DNA of 64,000 bases from Apilactobacillus waqarii (lineage in GTDB: Bacteria > Bacillota > Bacilli > Lactobacillales > Lactobacillaceae), in assembly GCF_019061205.1 (NCBI RefSeq), contig NZ_JAHQYH010000004.1, positions 1-64,000 of the forward strand. The letters are read 5' to 3'. Shown here piece by piece: positions 1 to 7,008 of this stretch. Below the pieces are notes generated by a model. The model worked only from the letters and a program-made list of their open reading frames with translations, did not search any database and was not told where the DNA came from. Position numbers and translations under genes: made by a program. Numbering within the stretch: position 1 is the stretch's first letter; each line of letters starts with the position of its first letter.

Positions 1-83
1 TTTTCTAGCTACCATTTGAGATCCCATACCGTTTAGGTATGTGTTAATTACATTTAATTTATCTTCTACTTTATATTTAGACA

Positions 84-120
84 CAAAAACACCCCAAAGT
101 TTTGTACAAACTTTGGGGTG
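84..120 (-). terminator. Rho-independent terminator of the C39-like gene
   Basis: A perfect 13-bp stem (arms 90-102 and 108-120) with a 5-nt loop is followed on the minus strand by a T-run. It lies 31 bases past the stop of the minus-strand gene that ends at 152. Confidence 0.8.
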
Positions 121-151
121 CAGTGCACCATTTGGCTGTCTTTTTTATTTT

Positions 152-811
152 CTAGTAACTAATGGCCTTGTATCCACTTCGTTTCCATAGCTTAGTTAAT
201 TCCTTAACTGTAATCGTCTTGTTCAAACCATCTTCTGGATCAAAGTAGAAGAAGACGCGGTGGTTAAAACCAAATAGGACAATACATTGATTGTCTCGTC
301 TGCCCCATAACATCACCGGGCGGTTACGATTAATCTGGCTTCTCACACGACGGTATGACTTCTTGGTCAAATCCTTGTATGATCCAACACTGTTAACTAG
401 GATGCTTTTAAAGGTTGCATCAGATAAGTTATCAGTAATATTGCCTAACTTATCGTAAACGTCAAAATCTGATCTAGAGAAATGAACCAATACTGATAAC
501 GCCTTTTCTTCATTAGAAGCTTCGGTATTATCCTTACTAGCCTGTAGATTTAAGATTCTGTAGTTCTTACGAATAAATTTGTTGGGAATCCATCCGGCAT
601 CATTTTCGTTTTCAAAGTGAAACCATAGATGTTTTTGGTAAAAACCGATTTGATCAATTTCAAATTTTGCTTTTTCGTCTGAATGATTGAATGCTTTGCG
701 TTGATGCTTCCCCGCTTGCATTTCATTGACGTACCACTTTTCCATCTTACGGTGCTTTAAACGCACGTAAAAATGTGGCACATTTTCGTTTGCAATTGAA
801 TTGCTTTTCAT
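152..811 (-). CDS. C39-like peptidase-fold protein, probably non-catalytic
   Basis: 219 residues, no signal peptide or membrane segment. The C-terminal part (about 163-219) resembles the second half of the Peptidase_C39_2 fold: RPVMLWG, then NQCIVLFGFN, then FDPEDG, then a Leu-Trp-Lys helix and a final Ala-Ile-Ser strand. In active members the segment before the hydrophobic strand carries the catalytic His (HAVLVTGYD-like); here that position looks like Gln175, and no N-terminal Gln-x-x-x-x-x-Cys motif is visible. The N-terminal half has a short GW/SH3-like stretch (LWFHFENENDAGWIPNKFI, about 62-80) like those in the secreted hydrolases of this window. ATG start with GAGGG 7 bases upstream. 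Single gene with its own terminator. The family assignment comes from motif shape only; loss of catalysis is inferred. Confidence 0.5.
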   Translation of the reverse strand: MKSNSIANENVPHFYVRLKHRKMEKWYVNEMQAGKHQRKAFNHSDEKAKFEIDQIGFYQKHLWFHFENENDAGWIPNKFIRKNYRILNLQASKDNTEASNEEKALSVLVHFSRSDFDVYDKLGNITDNLSDATFKSILVNSVGSYKDLTKKSYRRVRSQINRNRPVMLWGRRDNQCIVLFGFNHRVFFYFDPEDGLNKTITVKELTKLWKRSGYKAISY

Positions 812-948
812 TAATTCACCCTCATTTATTTAGGTATAGAATCCATTATAACAATAAAATGGTATAAAACGCACCCTAAATGGTGTTTTATATGATAATA
901 TCGTTTCACTGTCCTTATAAATATGGTAACATTGATATGTACCTTTTT

Positions 949-1316
949 GGGGGCGTTATGGATTCGACGGGTATAGTTCGAATTCGGATTGCGTTCGCAG
1001 CGGCGTCTGCTCAACCGTCCAGTTTTTAAATTATAACTGCAAACAATAATTCAAACAACGTCGCTTTAGCTGCCTAATAAGCAGTCTACGACAATCCAAC
1101 TAGCTTTGCCTAGAGGCTAACTTGGGTTTTATAATTGATAGGCTTACGTTACTTGCTCACACCTGAAGTTAAGTAAAAGAGATTAATCAGGTTAGCTGAT
1201 CATGTTAACCCCGGAATACGGTGCTTTGGTCAGTGAAACTTCAAATAGTATCCCTATGAGCGTAGATATTCGAATGGCGATATGCTCGGACGCGGGTTCG
1301 ACTCCCGCCGCCTCCA
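949..1316 (+). ncRNA. ssrA: transfer-messenger RNA (tmRNA)
   Basis: The 5' end GGGGGCGTTATGGATTCGACGG and the 3' end GGTTCGACTCCCGCCGCCTCCA are the conserved tRNA-like halves, with GGGGGCG pairing to CGCCTCC and CCA encoded. Together with SmpB it rescues ribosomes stalled on broken mRNAs and adds a degradation tag. The tag reading frame is inside (see separate entry). The middle part is rich in short complementary blocks, as expected of the pseudoknots. smpB and rnr lie near 40 kb in the same window. No attachment-site duplication of the 3' end was noticed, although this gene is a common integration target. Confidence 0.97.
1039..1077 (+). other. tmRNA proteolysis-tag reading frame
   Basis: The resume codon is taken as GCA at 1039, giving Ala-Asn-Asn-Asn-Ser-Asn-Asn-Val-Ala-Leu-Ala-Ala and two consecutive TAA stops. 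The ALAA end is the usual ClpXP/ClpAP degron of Firmicutes; the Asn-rich middle is typical for lactobacilli. The exact resume codon is inferred from position and family pattern. Confidence 0.85.
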
Positions 1317-1324
1317 TAATATGT

Positions 1325-1360
1325 AAAAAGGATTGTAATCGTTGATTACAATCCTTTTTT
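1325..1360 (+). terminator. tmRNA terminator
   Basis: A 16-bp perfect stem (1325-1340 and 1344-1359) with a 3-nt loop ends in a T-run, 8 bases past the tmRNA 3' end. Confidence 0.9.
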
Positions 1361-1519
1361 GTTATATAAACCACATACTTCTAAAACGACAAAACTAATG
1401 GACGAGATACAGCAGATTTCCTAAACCTCATTGATATGACATACTAAGTTAAAATCAAACAATTAAGTTATTCCGAAAGTTTCATTTCTTGATCCCGCTA
1501 TCGGGACAGTACATATATA

Positions 1520-1555
1520 AAGATGACTGCTAGTAACTAGCAGTCATCTTTTATA
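1520..1555 (+). terminator. strong orphan terminator-like hairpin
   Basis: The arms AAGATGACTGCTAGT and ACTAGCAGTCATCTT are exact reverse complements separated by one base, so the real loop is 3-5 bases. TTTTAT follows on plus and TTTATATAT on minus. It is not needed by tmRNA, which has its own terminator. Confidence 0.6.
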
Positions 1556-1582
1556 CAAATCTCCATTTCCGCCCAATTATGA

Positions 1583-1606
1583 TATACTTATTCTCATATA
1601 AGTATA
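1583..1606. promoter_or_regulatory. dyad over the -10 region of the hexosaminidase gene
   Basis: Perfect 8-bp arms TATACTTA and TAAGTATA are separated by 8 bases, and the left arm contains a good -10 (TATACT). Only 13 bases separate the dyad from the start codon. It could be a repressor site or 5'UTR structure; no cognate regulator is adjacent. Confidence 0.35.
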
Positions 1607-1619
1607 AGGAAGCGATAAT

Positions 1620-2735
1620 GTGAAGAAAATCATCACTGCTTGTTTAACCGCTGTTGTTGTACTATCAAGTGCTTTCTCGTTTGGGATTACATCATCAGCC
1701 AATAGTATTCAGGGTAACAAAGGTATGACATTGGATTGTGCGCGATCGTTTTACTCGCCTAGATTAATCCGTAAATACATTGATACCCTGTCCAAAAATC
1801 ATGCCGAATTCATGCTGCTACATCTGACAGACAATGAACGATTTGGTGTTGAGAACAGCTATCTGGGTCAAACCACCAAAAAAGCCAAGGTCAAAAATGG
1901 TATCTATTTCAATCGAAAGACTCACAAGGCATTCCTAAGTAAAGCTCAACTAAAGAGTCTGATTAATTATGCCCAACAAAGACACATCGAGTTGATTCCA
2001 GAAATCGACCTTCCTGGCCACGACAAAGGGATTTTAAAACTGCTTAGTTATACCAAATCAGGTCGTCGTTTAAAGAAACAATTGGTATATCGAGACGGCT
2101 ATAATGAGTTTAAACTGTCCAAGAAAGGCACTCTAACGCTTTCTAAGAAAATACTATCCGAATACCTACCACTATTGCCTAAGGGTAATCATATTGGCAT
2201 GGGCGCTGATGAAATCTCTTTGGATAACAAGACTGAAGAAAATAACTTCGTTAAATACATCAACTCAATCGATTCATTTGTGAACCAAAAAGGTTATAAG
2301 CTAACCGCCTGGAATGATAGTTTTCATAAACGCACCATCAATAGATATCACAAAAACATTACCGTCTTCTACTGGAGCCAAAACGGCCAACAAAGTGATC
2401 CTGATGACAGGAAAGAACTAATCAGATTGAGAGCCACTCTTCCTCAATTAGTCCATCATGGTTTTAAAGTCATTAACTGTAATTTCTACTATCTATATGT
2501 AATTAATTTCCCCAAAATGTACACGGCACCATCTCGTTTTCATTGGAAGGAATTGCTGGATAAATGGAACGAACGCGTCTGGGACGACAACAATACATCC
2601 GATATTTATAAGGGAAATCAAAAGATTGATTCCGCCCTATGTATCTGGAGTGAACCACACGAAAAATACAGTTCATCCAAGGTATATCAACTATCACAAG
2701 AATATCTAAATGAGTTTTTGCAACATCAAGACTAA
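1620..2735 (+). CDS. secreted GH20-like beta-N-acetylhexosaminidase
   Basis: 371 residues. The start is GTG with AAGGA 8 bases upstream. A signal peptide is clear (MKKI then a hydrophobic core, probable cleavage after the Ser-Ala-Asn region near 28). The rest is a GH20-like TIM barrel: KGMTLDCAR (about 34-42) is the first strand, LIPEIDLPGHD (125-135) is the conserved P-E-x-D-x-P-G-H motif, and GADE (195-198) is the family Asp-Glu catalytic pair of substrate-assisted catalysis. The likely substrate is terminal GlcNAc or GalNAc in wall fragments or host glycans. The N-terminal GH20b domain of classical enzymes is absent, so this is a short catalytic-domain-only form. Single gene; a dyad overlaps its -10. 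Confidence 0.75.
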   Translation: MKKIITACLTAVVVLSSAFSFGITSSANSIQGNKGMTLDCARSFYSPRLIRKYIDTLSKNHAEFMLLHLTDNERFGVENSYLGQTTKKAKVKNGIYFNRKTHKAFLSKAQLKSLINYAQQRHIELIPEIDLPGHDKGILKLLSYTKSGRRLKKQLVYRDGYNEFKLSKKGTLTLSKKILSEYLPLLPKGNHIGMGADEISLDNKTEENNFVKYINSIDSFVNQKGYKLTAWNDSFHKRTINRYHKNITVFYWSQNGQQSDPDDRKELIRLRATLPQLVHHGFKVINCNFYYLYVINFPKMYTAPSRFHWKELLDKWNERVWDDNNTSDIYKGNQKIDSALCIWSEPHEKYSSSKVYQLSQEYLNEFLQHQD

Positions 2736-2798
2736 TCTAGTCGATTATTAAATCTTTTGTGTAATAATTATTTTACCCAATAAAGGAGATTGCTTGCC

Positions 2799-3260
2799 AT
2801 GCCAAACGATGAAGAAATCAAACCAAGTTCCTACAAAGAATATCTTTCTTACCTTGTCTTCTACAACGGTGATCTTACTGATACCCTAATAAATGATTTA
2901 GAAGAAGATTTCGAGTTTTACTACGCTTACGATATCAAGGATTCAAAAAAAGAATTAAACACTGACGACTTACAGACGGTTTACAAAAAAGTCGCTGATG
3001 GTGAGTATGAAGAAATCAACGATAAAGAATACAAAGAAGCTGCATTTGAAATCTATGACATCATCCCCAGCTGCATCTATGATTGGATGATTGATTTTTT
3101 CTTCTATGACGGCGATGACGTTGATGAATTAAACGAAGAGTTATTAAGAGACTTTCCTGCAATCAAAGCTGCTCATATGGACCGAGCATGGATGAATGAA
3201 GATTACACTACTATTCGTGAACACAACCTATTCGATATGCAAGAATTTCCACAACTATAA
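2799..3260 (+). CDS. unknown, strongly acidic cytoplasmic protein
   Basis: 153 residues from ATG 2799 (AAGGAG at 2783-2788, 10 bases upstream; a TTG at 2790 is too close to that site). About 41 Asp/Glu against 13 Lys/Arg by hand count, giving a net charge near -28, with many Tyr and Phe. No signal peptide, membrane segment or recognised motif. Acid and aromatic residues are spread through the whole chain, not confined to a tail. It is followed directly by a terminator, so it is probably monocistronic. Function unknown. The charge pattern allows a nucleic-acid mimic or a metal or basic-protein binder, but nothing in the sequence decides this. Confidence 0.7.
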   Translation: MPNDEEIKPSSYKEYLSYLVFYNGDLTDTLINDLEEDFEFYYAYDIKDSKKELNTDDLQTVYKKVADGEYEEINDKEYKEAAFEIYDIIPSCIYDWMIDFFFYDGDDVDELNEELLRDFPAIKAAHMDRAWMNEDYTTIREHNLFDMQEFPQL

Positions 3261-3261
3261 A

Positions 3262-3288
3262 AAAGAAGCCATTACGGCTTCTTTTTTA
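3262..3288 (+). terminator. terminator of the acidic protein gene
   Basis: Stem AAGAAGCC/GGCTTCTT with a 5-nt loop followed by a T-run, starting right at the stop codon. Confidence 0.85.
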
Positions 3289-3409
3289 TATTAGCAATTA
3301 AGTTAGAAAATTCATCTTTCTTTGGTTCGATTAGTAATAAATCTGCATTTTTCATAGTTAAATTCTTTCTTATTTTTAATATTTGAATGATAACATTATC
3401 AAGAATTTT

Positions 3410-3778
3410 ATGATAACTGATATTGATAGAAGGAAGGGAAAAACGATTCGTAGAGACGTTGTTACAGGTGGGTTTCAACTCATCGGATCATTTATCAACC
3501 TATTCATATTTACATACATAGCATTACCATTAATTATTGGTGACAATACTAATCAAGAGACTATTCTATTGGGTGTATTAATCACCTTTATCAACTTGTT
3601 CCAGGTTATCTTTACCTTCATTTCTGCCAGTAAGAAGAAACTATTATCAGCATCGTTTATCATCTTATTGATTGAAATATTCATAATCGGTCTAGGTAGT
3701 CACTTTCCGTTTAAAGAAACACTTATCATATCACTATCAACAATTGTTCTAGCAATTCAGATAATGATGTTCGACTAA
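3410..3778 (+). CDS. unknown small membrane protein
   Basis: 122 residues if ATG 3410 is used, 131 if TTG 3383. Neither has a convincing ribosome site, so the start is unsure. A charged N-terminus (DIDRRKGKTIRR) precedes four hydrophobic segments at roughly 23-42, 48-65, 74-88 and 99-118 of the shorter form, consistent with a four-helix inner-membrane protein. No family recognised. The weak start and short length leave open that it is a decayed remnant of a longer gene, although the frame is intact. It converges on the histidine phosphatase gene and shares its terminator. Confidence 0.5.
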   Translation: MITDIDRRKGKTIRRDVVTGGFQLIGSFINLFIFTYIALPLIIGDNTNQETILLGVLITFINLFQVIFTFISASKKKLLSASFIILLIEIFIIGLGSHFPFKETLIISLSTIVLAIQIMMFD

Positions 3779-3804
3779 AAAAGAGCCAGTATGGCTCTTT
3801 TTTT
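3777..3804. terminator. bidirectional terminator
   Basis: Stem AAAAAGAGCCA/TGGCTCTTTTT with a 3-nt loop between converging genes; T-runs on both strands. Confidence 0.85.
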
Positions 3805-4414
3805 AATACAAGCGATTAAAGTAATCCAAGTAGTATTGGTTATTCTTCAATCTAATCTTTGTCACGGAAGTGTTGTCCGGTTCAATCACAGACATTGGAT
3901 CATCTTGTTGTTTCAATGCCACCAACATGGCTGACTTTACAGTGAAACCATGTGATACCAAGATGAACTTGCCATCTGGATACTTTGCAGCAACTTCTTC
4001 CATGAATTCACCGACTCGTTGTTCGACGTGTTCAAAGGTTTCACCATCGGCTAGCGGTGCATAACTAGGTAATACATCCTTTAGTTCTTCATCAAACACT
4101 TCCGGATATGTCTTCATCAATTCGGCATTGGATTGACCATCCCATTTGCCATATGATATTTCCAACAATCGTTCGTCTTTTTCGATTGGTAGGCCCACTC
4201 CTGCGTTTAAATAATCGGCAGTATCTTTAGTTCTTTGAAGTGGACTTACATAGATTTTATCAGCAAAACTAATGTCAAAATGATCATGTAAATGCTGTGC
4301 TTGTTGTTTCCCTAAATCGGATAAGTAGGTGATTTCAGAGTTAATTGTCCCCTGCTTTAACCCCTGTTGATTGGCGAATGTTTTACCGTGGCGAACAAAA
4401 TAAAACTCAGTCAA
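3803..4414 (-). CDS. histidine phosphatase family protein (phosphoglycerate mutase-like)
   Basis: 203 residues. The phosphohistidine motif VRHGKT is at about 7-12, the second arginine in the SPLQRTKDTA block near 57-66, the acid residue in LLEISYGKWDG (about 82-92), and the second catalytic His in LVSHGFT near 152. This is the RHG/GpmB-type fold, cytoplasmic. Family members are often broad sugar-phosphate or nucleotide phosphatases rather than true glycolytic mutases, so no substrate is claimed. Start is TTG with AAGGAGAG about 7 bases upstream. It is divergent from the serC leader and shares a roughly 110-base AT-rich control region with it. Confidence 0.85.
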   Translation of the reverse strand: MTEFYFVRHGKTFANQQGLKQGTINSEITYLSDLGKQQAQHLHDHFDISFADKIYVSPLQRTKDTADYLNAGVGLPIEKDERLLEISYGKWDGQSNAELMKTYPEVFDEELKDVLPSYAPLADGETFEHVEQRVGEFMEEVAAKYPDGKFILVSHGFTVKSAMLVALKQQDDPMSVIEPDNTSVTKIRLKNNQYYLDYFNRLY

Positions 4415-4471
4415 AATAAAACTCTCCTTTCAATGAAACACGTATATTTTGATTTATTATAACATTTTTGT

Positions 4472-4499
4472 TTGCAAATTATTATATCTGTGTTAGAAT
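4472..4499 (+). promoter_or_regulatory. promoter of the serC-serA leader transcript
   Basis: TTGCAA (4472-4477), 16-base spacer, TAGAAT (4494-4499). Predicted start near 4506, so the transcript begins almost at the ribosome site of the leader ORF. Confidence 0.65.
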
Positions 4500-4530
4500 T
4501 TGGTTAAATTAAAGGAGGAGGTAATTAAAA

Positions 4531-4596
4531 ATGTTAAAAAATGCAAATATTAATAATTTAATTGTCTCTTCCTGGTCTACACATCCATTTATGTAG
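4531..4596 (+). CDS. Ser-rich leader peptide of the serCA operon
   Basis: A 21-codon ORF with a very strong ribosome site (AAAGGAGGAGG, 4511-4521). Codons 13-16 are TCT TCC TGG TCT (Ser-Ser-Trp-Ser), followed by Thr-His-Pro-Phe-Met and TAG. It sits between the promoter and the terminator in front of serC. The second Trp/Ser codons overlap RNA segment 1 (4574-4581), and the stop codon lies inside segment 2 (4592-4599). That placement is what a ribosome-stalling attenuator needs: Ser-tRNA shortage stalls the ribosome on segment 1; normal supply takes it to the stop, covering segment 2. Sensing of serine is inferred from the codons and the downstream genes. Confidence 0.8.
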   Translation: MLKNANINNLIVSSWSTHPFM

Positions 4597-4708
4597 GCCT
4601 ATTTATACGAAACTTATGCCCTGCATAGATGGTTAACATTTTGTGGGGTCGATAAGACAATACACTTGAACTAGTGGCCTCACAGAACTGTCTCTGTGGG
4701 GCTTTTTT
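4574..4708 (+). promoter_or_regulatory. transcription attenuator of serC-serA
   Basis: Segment 1 GGTCTACA (4574-4581) pairs with segment 2 TGTAGGCC (4592-4599). Segment 2 can instead pair with segment 3 GGCCTCACA (4676-4684) with one bulged C. Segment 3 is the 5' arm of the terminator hairpin GCCTCACAGA/TCTGTGGGGC (4677-4686 and 4693-4702) followed by six T. Thus 1:2 plus 3:4 gives termination and 2:3 gives read-through. A second copy of the 3' arm, TGTGGGG (4642-4648), could also pair with segment 3. No T-box core motif is present here. Pairings were found by eye, not by energy calculation. Confidence 0.78.
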
Positions 4709-4741
4709 ATTTCGCTTAATCTATTTTTGGGAGTGAGAATT

Positions 4742-5812
4742 GTGACTGTATATAATTTTTCAGCTGGTCCAGCCGTAATGCCGAAACCAGTTATTGATCA
4801 GATTCAACGTGAGATGCCATCATTTGAAGATAGTGGCATGAGTATTTTGGAGATTTCACACCGCAGCACCCTGTTTGAAAATGTATTAAATGACGCTAAG
4901 CAAAACATCAAGGACCTAATGCACGTCCCTGATAACTACCATATTCTTTTCTGCCAAGGTGGTGGAACCGGTCAGTTTGCCGCTGTTCCGTTGAACTTAG
5001 CTAACCACAGAGAAAAGATTGCCTTTCTAGATAGTGGTCATTGGAACAAGAAGGCCTATCAAGAAGCAGAACAACTGGGTTATGGAATCGATGTCATCAA
5101 AGATGATGGGCAGCTTCCATATCCAAGCGATAACTTTGACGAAACCCTTTATGATTACTTGCATGTAACCATCAACAACACGATTGAAGGTTCTACATAC
5201 CATCCCAATCATTTACCAAATGTCAAAGACATCCCATTAGTCGGTGATATGTCTTCCAACTTCATGGCTGAATCATATGATGTGAACGACTTTGGTCTTA
5301 TCTTTGCGGGTGCGCAAAAGAACTTGGCTCCAGCTGGCCTAACAATCGTTATCGTAAGAGACGACCTAATCGACCCAGCCAAACATATCCCAACCATTCT
5401 AAACTACGAAGCATATGCCAAGAAGAACTCAATGTTCAACACCCCACCAGTCTTCCCGATTTATGCTGCCAAACTAACCACTCAATGGTTATTGGATAAC
5501 GGTGGTATTCCTGCAATGGAAAAACAAGACCAACAAAAGAGCAATATGCTATACGACTATCTTGATCAATCAAGCTTATTCCATAACAACGTCAAAAAAG
5601 ATGAACGCTCATATACCAACATCGTTTTTACAACTAATAACGATAACTTAGACACACAATTCGTCGACTTCGCGGCCGACCACGACCTAATCAGTCTAAA
5701 GGGTCACAGAAGCATCGGTGGACTTCGTGCCAGTCTATACAACGCAATGCCAGTCGAAGGTGTTGAAAAACTAATTGATGTCCTAACTAAATTCGAACAA
5801 ACTCGGGGGTAA
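4742..5812 (+). CDS. serC: phosphoserine aminotransferase
   Basis: 356 residues, PLP-dependent, converts 3-phosphohydroxypyruvate and glutamate to phosphoserine and 2-oxoglutarate. The start is taken as GTG 4742 (protein begins M-T-V-Y-N-F-S-A-G-P) with GGGAG 8 bases upstream; a longer TTG start at 4727 has no such support. NFSAGPA at the N-terminus, CQGGGTGQF (phosphate binding, near 71-79) and the PLP lysine in FAGAQKNLAPAG (Lys193) are diagnostic. The C-terminal GHRSIGGLRAS block binds substrate. First gene of an operon with serA, 5 bases apart, behind the leader attenuator. Confidence 0.96.
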   Translation: MTVYNFSAGPAVMPKPVIDQIQREMPSFEDSGMSILEISHRSTLFENVLNDAKQNIKDLMHVPDNYHILFCQGGGTGQFAAVPLNLANHREKIAFLDSGHWNKKAYQEAEQLGYGIDVIKDDGQLPYPSDNFDETLYDYLHVTINNTIEGSTYHPNHLPNVKDIPLVGDMSSNFMAESYDVNDFGLIFAGAQKNLAPAGLTIVIVRDDLIDPAKHIPTILNYEAYAKKNSMFNTPPVFPIYAAKLTTQWLLDNGGIPAMEKQDQQKSNMLYDYLDQSSLFHNNVKKDERSYTNIVFTTNNDNLDTQFVDFAADHDLISLKGHRSIGGLRASLYNAMPVEGVEKLIDVLTKFEQTRG

Positions 5813-5817
5813 TAATT

Positions 5818-6975
5818 ATGTATAACGTTAAAACTTTTAATGCCATTTCACAGGATGGTTTAGATAAATTCAGTGACAAATACCAGATTAACCAAAGCGA
5901 CAATCCAGACGCATACCTAATTCGATCAGCCAACATGTTAGACGCTGACTTCCCTGAAAACTTAAAGGTAATTGTCAGAGCCGGTGCTGGTTTTAATAAC
6001 CTACCAATCGATCGATTATCCGAACTAGGCATCGCCGCCTTCAACACTCCCGGAAGTAACGCCAACGCCGTTAAGGAAGTCGTCTTATCCATGATCATCG
6101 CTTCTGTTCGTCACCTCTTCCCCGTTGCGAACTTCTCAGCCAACAACTTACACGCTGACATCTCAAAGATGAAGAAAATCGATCCTCGTTTCAAAGGAAC
6201 CGAAATCAGAGATAAAACATTAGCCGTGATTGGTTTAGGCCATGTCGGTTCACTGGTGGCCAACGCCGCAAACGACCTAGGCATGGATGTTGTCGGATAC
6301 GACCCCTACCTATCATCAGACGCTGCATGGCGCATCGAAAGTGATATCACTCGTGCAAACACCCTAGAAGATGCAATTAAGGATGCCGATATCGTCACTG
6401 TTCATGTTCCTAAGAACGATGAAACTACCAATTTAATTGATGAAGAAGCTATCAAACAAATGAAACCTGGTGTAAGTATTCTAAACTATGCCCGTCTAGG
6501 CATCGTCAATAACCAAGCAGTCGTTGATGCTTTAGATGAAGGAAAAGTTGCTTCATACATTACCGATTTCGGTGATGACGTCTTAATGAACCGCAAAGAC
6601 GTTGTCATCACCCCCCACATCGGTGGATCAACTGTCGAAGCCGAAGGAAACGGTGCCGTCAGAGGTGCTAAGATTATCCAACGTTACCTAGAAACTGGTA
6701 ACCTATCACAATCATTAAACCTTCCTAACATGAACGTTTCAATGCACTCACCTTTCCGTATCACCTTAATTCATAAGAACATCCCTAACATGGTTGGTCA
6801 AATCGCCACCAAGGCTGCCGACAACAACTTTAACATCAACCAAATGAGTAATGGTGCTAAAGGTGAAATGGCATACACAATGGTTGATTTTTGCGACGAA
6901 CCAACTGAACAATTATTAAATGATTTAAAATCAATCAACGAAGTTATTCGTGTTCGTGTTATCAAACGCAAATAA
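5818..6975 (+). CDS. serA: D-3-phosphoglycerate dehydrogenase with ACT domain
   Basis: 385 residues; oxidises 3-phosphoglycerate to 3-phosphohydroxypyruvate, the first step of serine synthesis. The NAD-binding GLGHVGSLVA motif lies near 139-148, the catalytic Arg in NYARLGIVN (about 222-230) and the catalytic His in TPHIGGST (about 263-270). The loop between them is short (TDFGDD), lacking the classic DVFxxEP; this matches the short SerA subclass rather than suggesting inactivation. An ACT-like regulatory domain occupies about 310-385, pointing to allosteric control by serine in addition to the leader. GGGGG overlapping the serC stop serves as ribosome site. Phosphoserine phosphatase (serB) is not in the window. 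Confidence 0.95.
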   Translation: MYNVKTFNAISQDGLDKFSDKYQINQSDNPDAYLIRSANMLDADFPENLKVIVRAGAGFNNLPIDRLSELGIAAFNTPGSNANAVKEVVLSMIIASVRHLFPVANFSANNLHADISKMKKIDPRFKGTEIRDKTLAVIGLGHVGSLVANAANDLGMDVVGYDPYLSSDAAWRIESDITRANTLEDAIKDADIVTVHVPKNDETTNLIDEEAIKQMKPGVSILNYARLGIVNNQAVVDALDEGKVASYITDFGDDVLMNRKDVVITPHIGGSTVEAEGNGAVRGAKIIQRYLETGNLSQSLNLPNMNVSMHSPFRITLIHKNIPNMVGQIATKAADNNFNINQMSNGAKGEMAYTMVDFCDEPTEQLLNDLKSINEVIRVRVIKRK

Positions 6976-7006
6976 AAAAAGGAAGTCCTCATGGACTTCC
7001 TTTTTT
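6974..7006. terminator. bidirectional terminator after serA
   Basis: Stem GGAAGTCC/GGACTTCC with a 4-nt loop flanked by an A-run and a T-run, between converging genes. Confidence 0.9.
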
Positions 7007-7008
7007 AT

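Larger units (their letters stand above)
1361..1619. other. gene-free region with two hairpins
   Basis: No convincing ORF. It holds a small hairpin (TCCCG-CTAT-CGGGA, 1493-1506) and a very long near-perfect one (arms 1520-1534 and 1536-1550) with T-rich flanks on both sides, then the promoter region of the hexosaminidase gene (TATACT at 1583-1588). The long hairpin could terminate an unannotated short transcript starting after 1360, or shield the downstream gene. Confidence 0.6.

Noticed and set aside
826-1374. Two minus-strand ORFs (60-62 residues) across the tmRNA
   Set aside because: They lie on the complement of the tmRNA and its terminator, have no ribosome site and are shadows of a structured RNA gene.
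949-1619. Integrated element at the tmRNA 3' end
   Set aside because: No integrase gene and no repeated copy of the tmRNA 3' end was noticed downstream.
4597-4741. T-box upstream of serC
   Set aside because: No GGTGGNACCGCG core is present; the pairing pattern instead fits a translated-leader attenuator.
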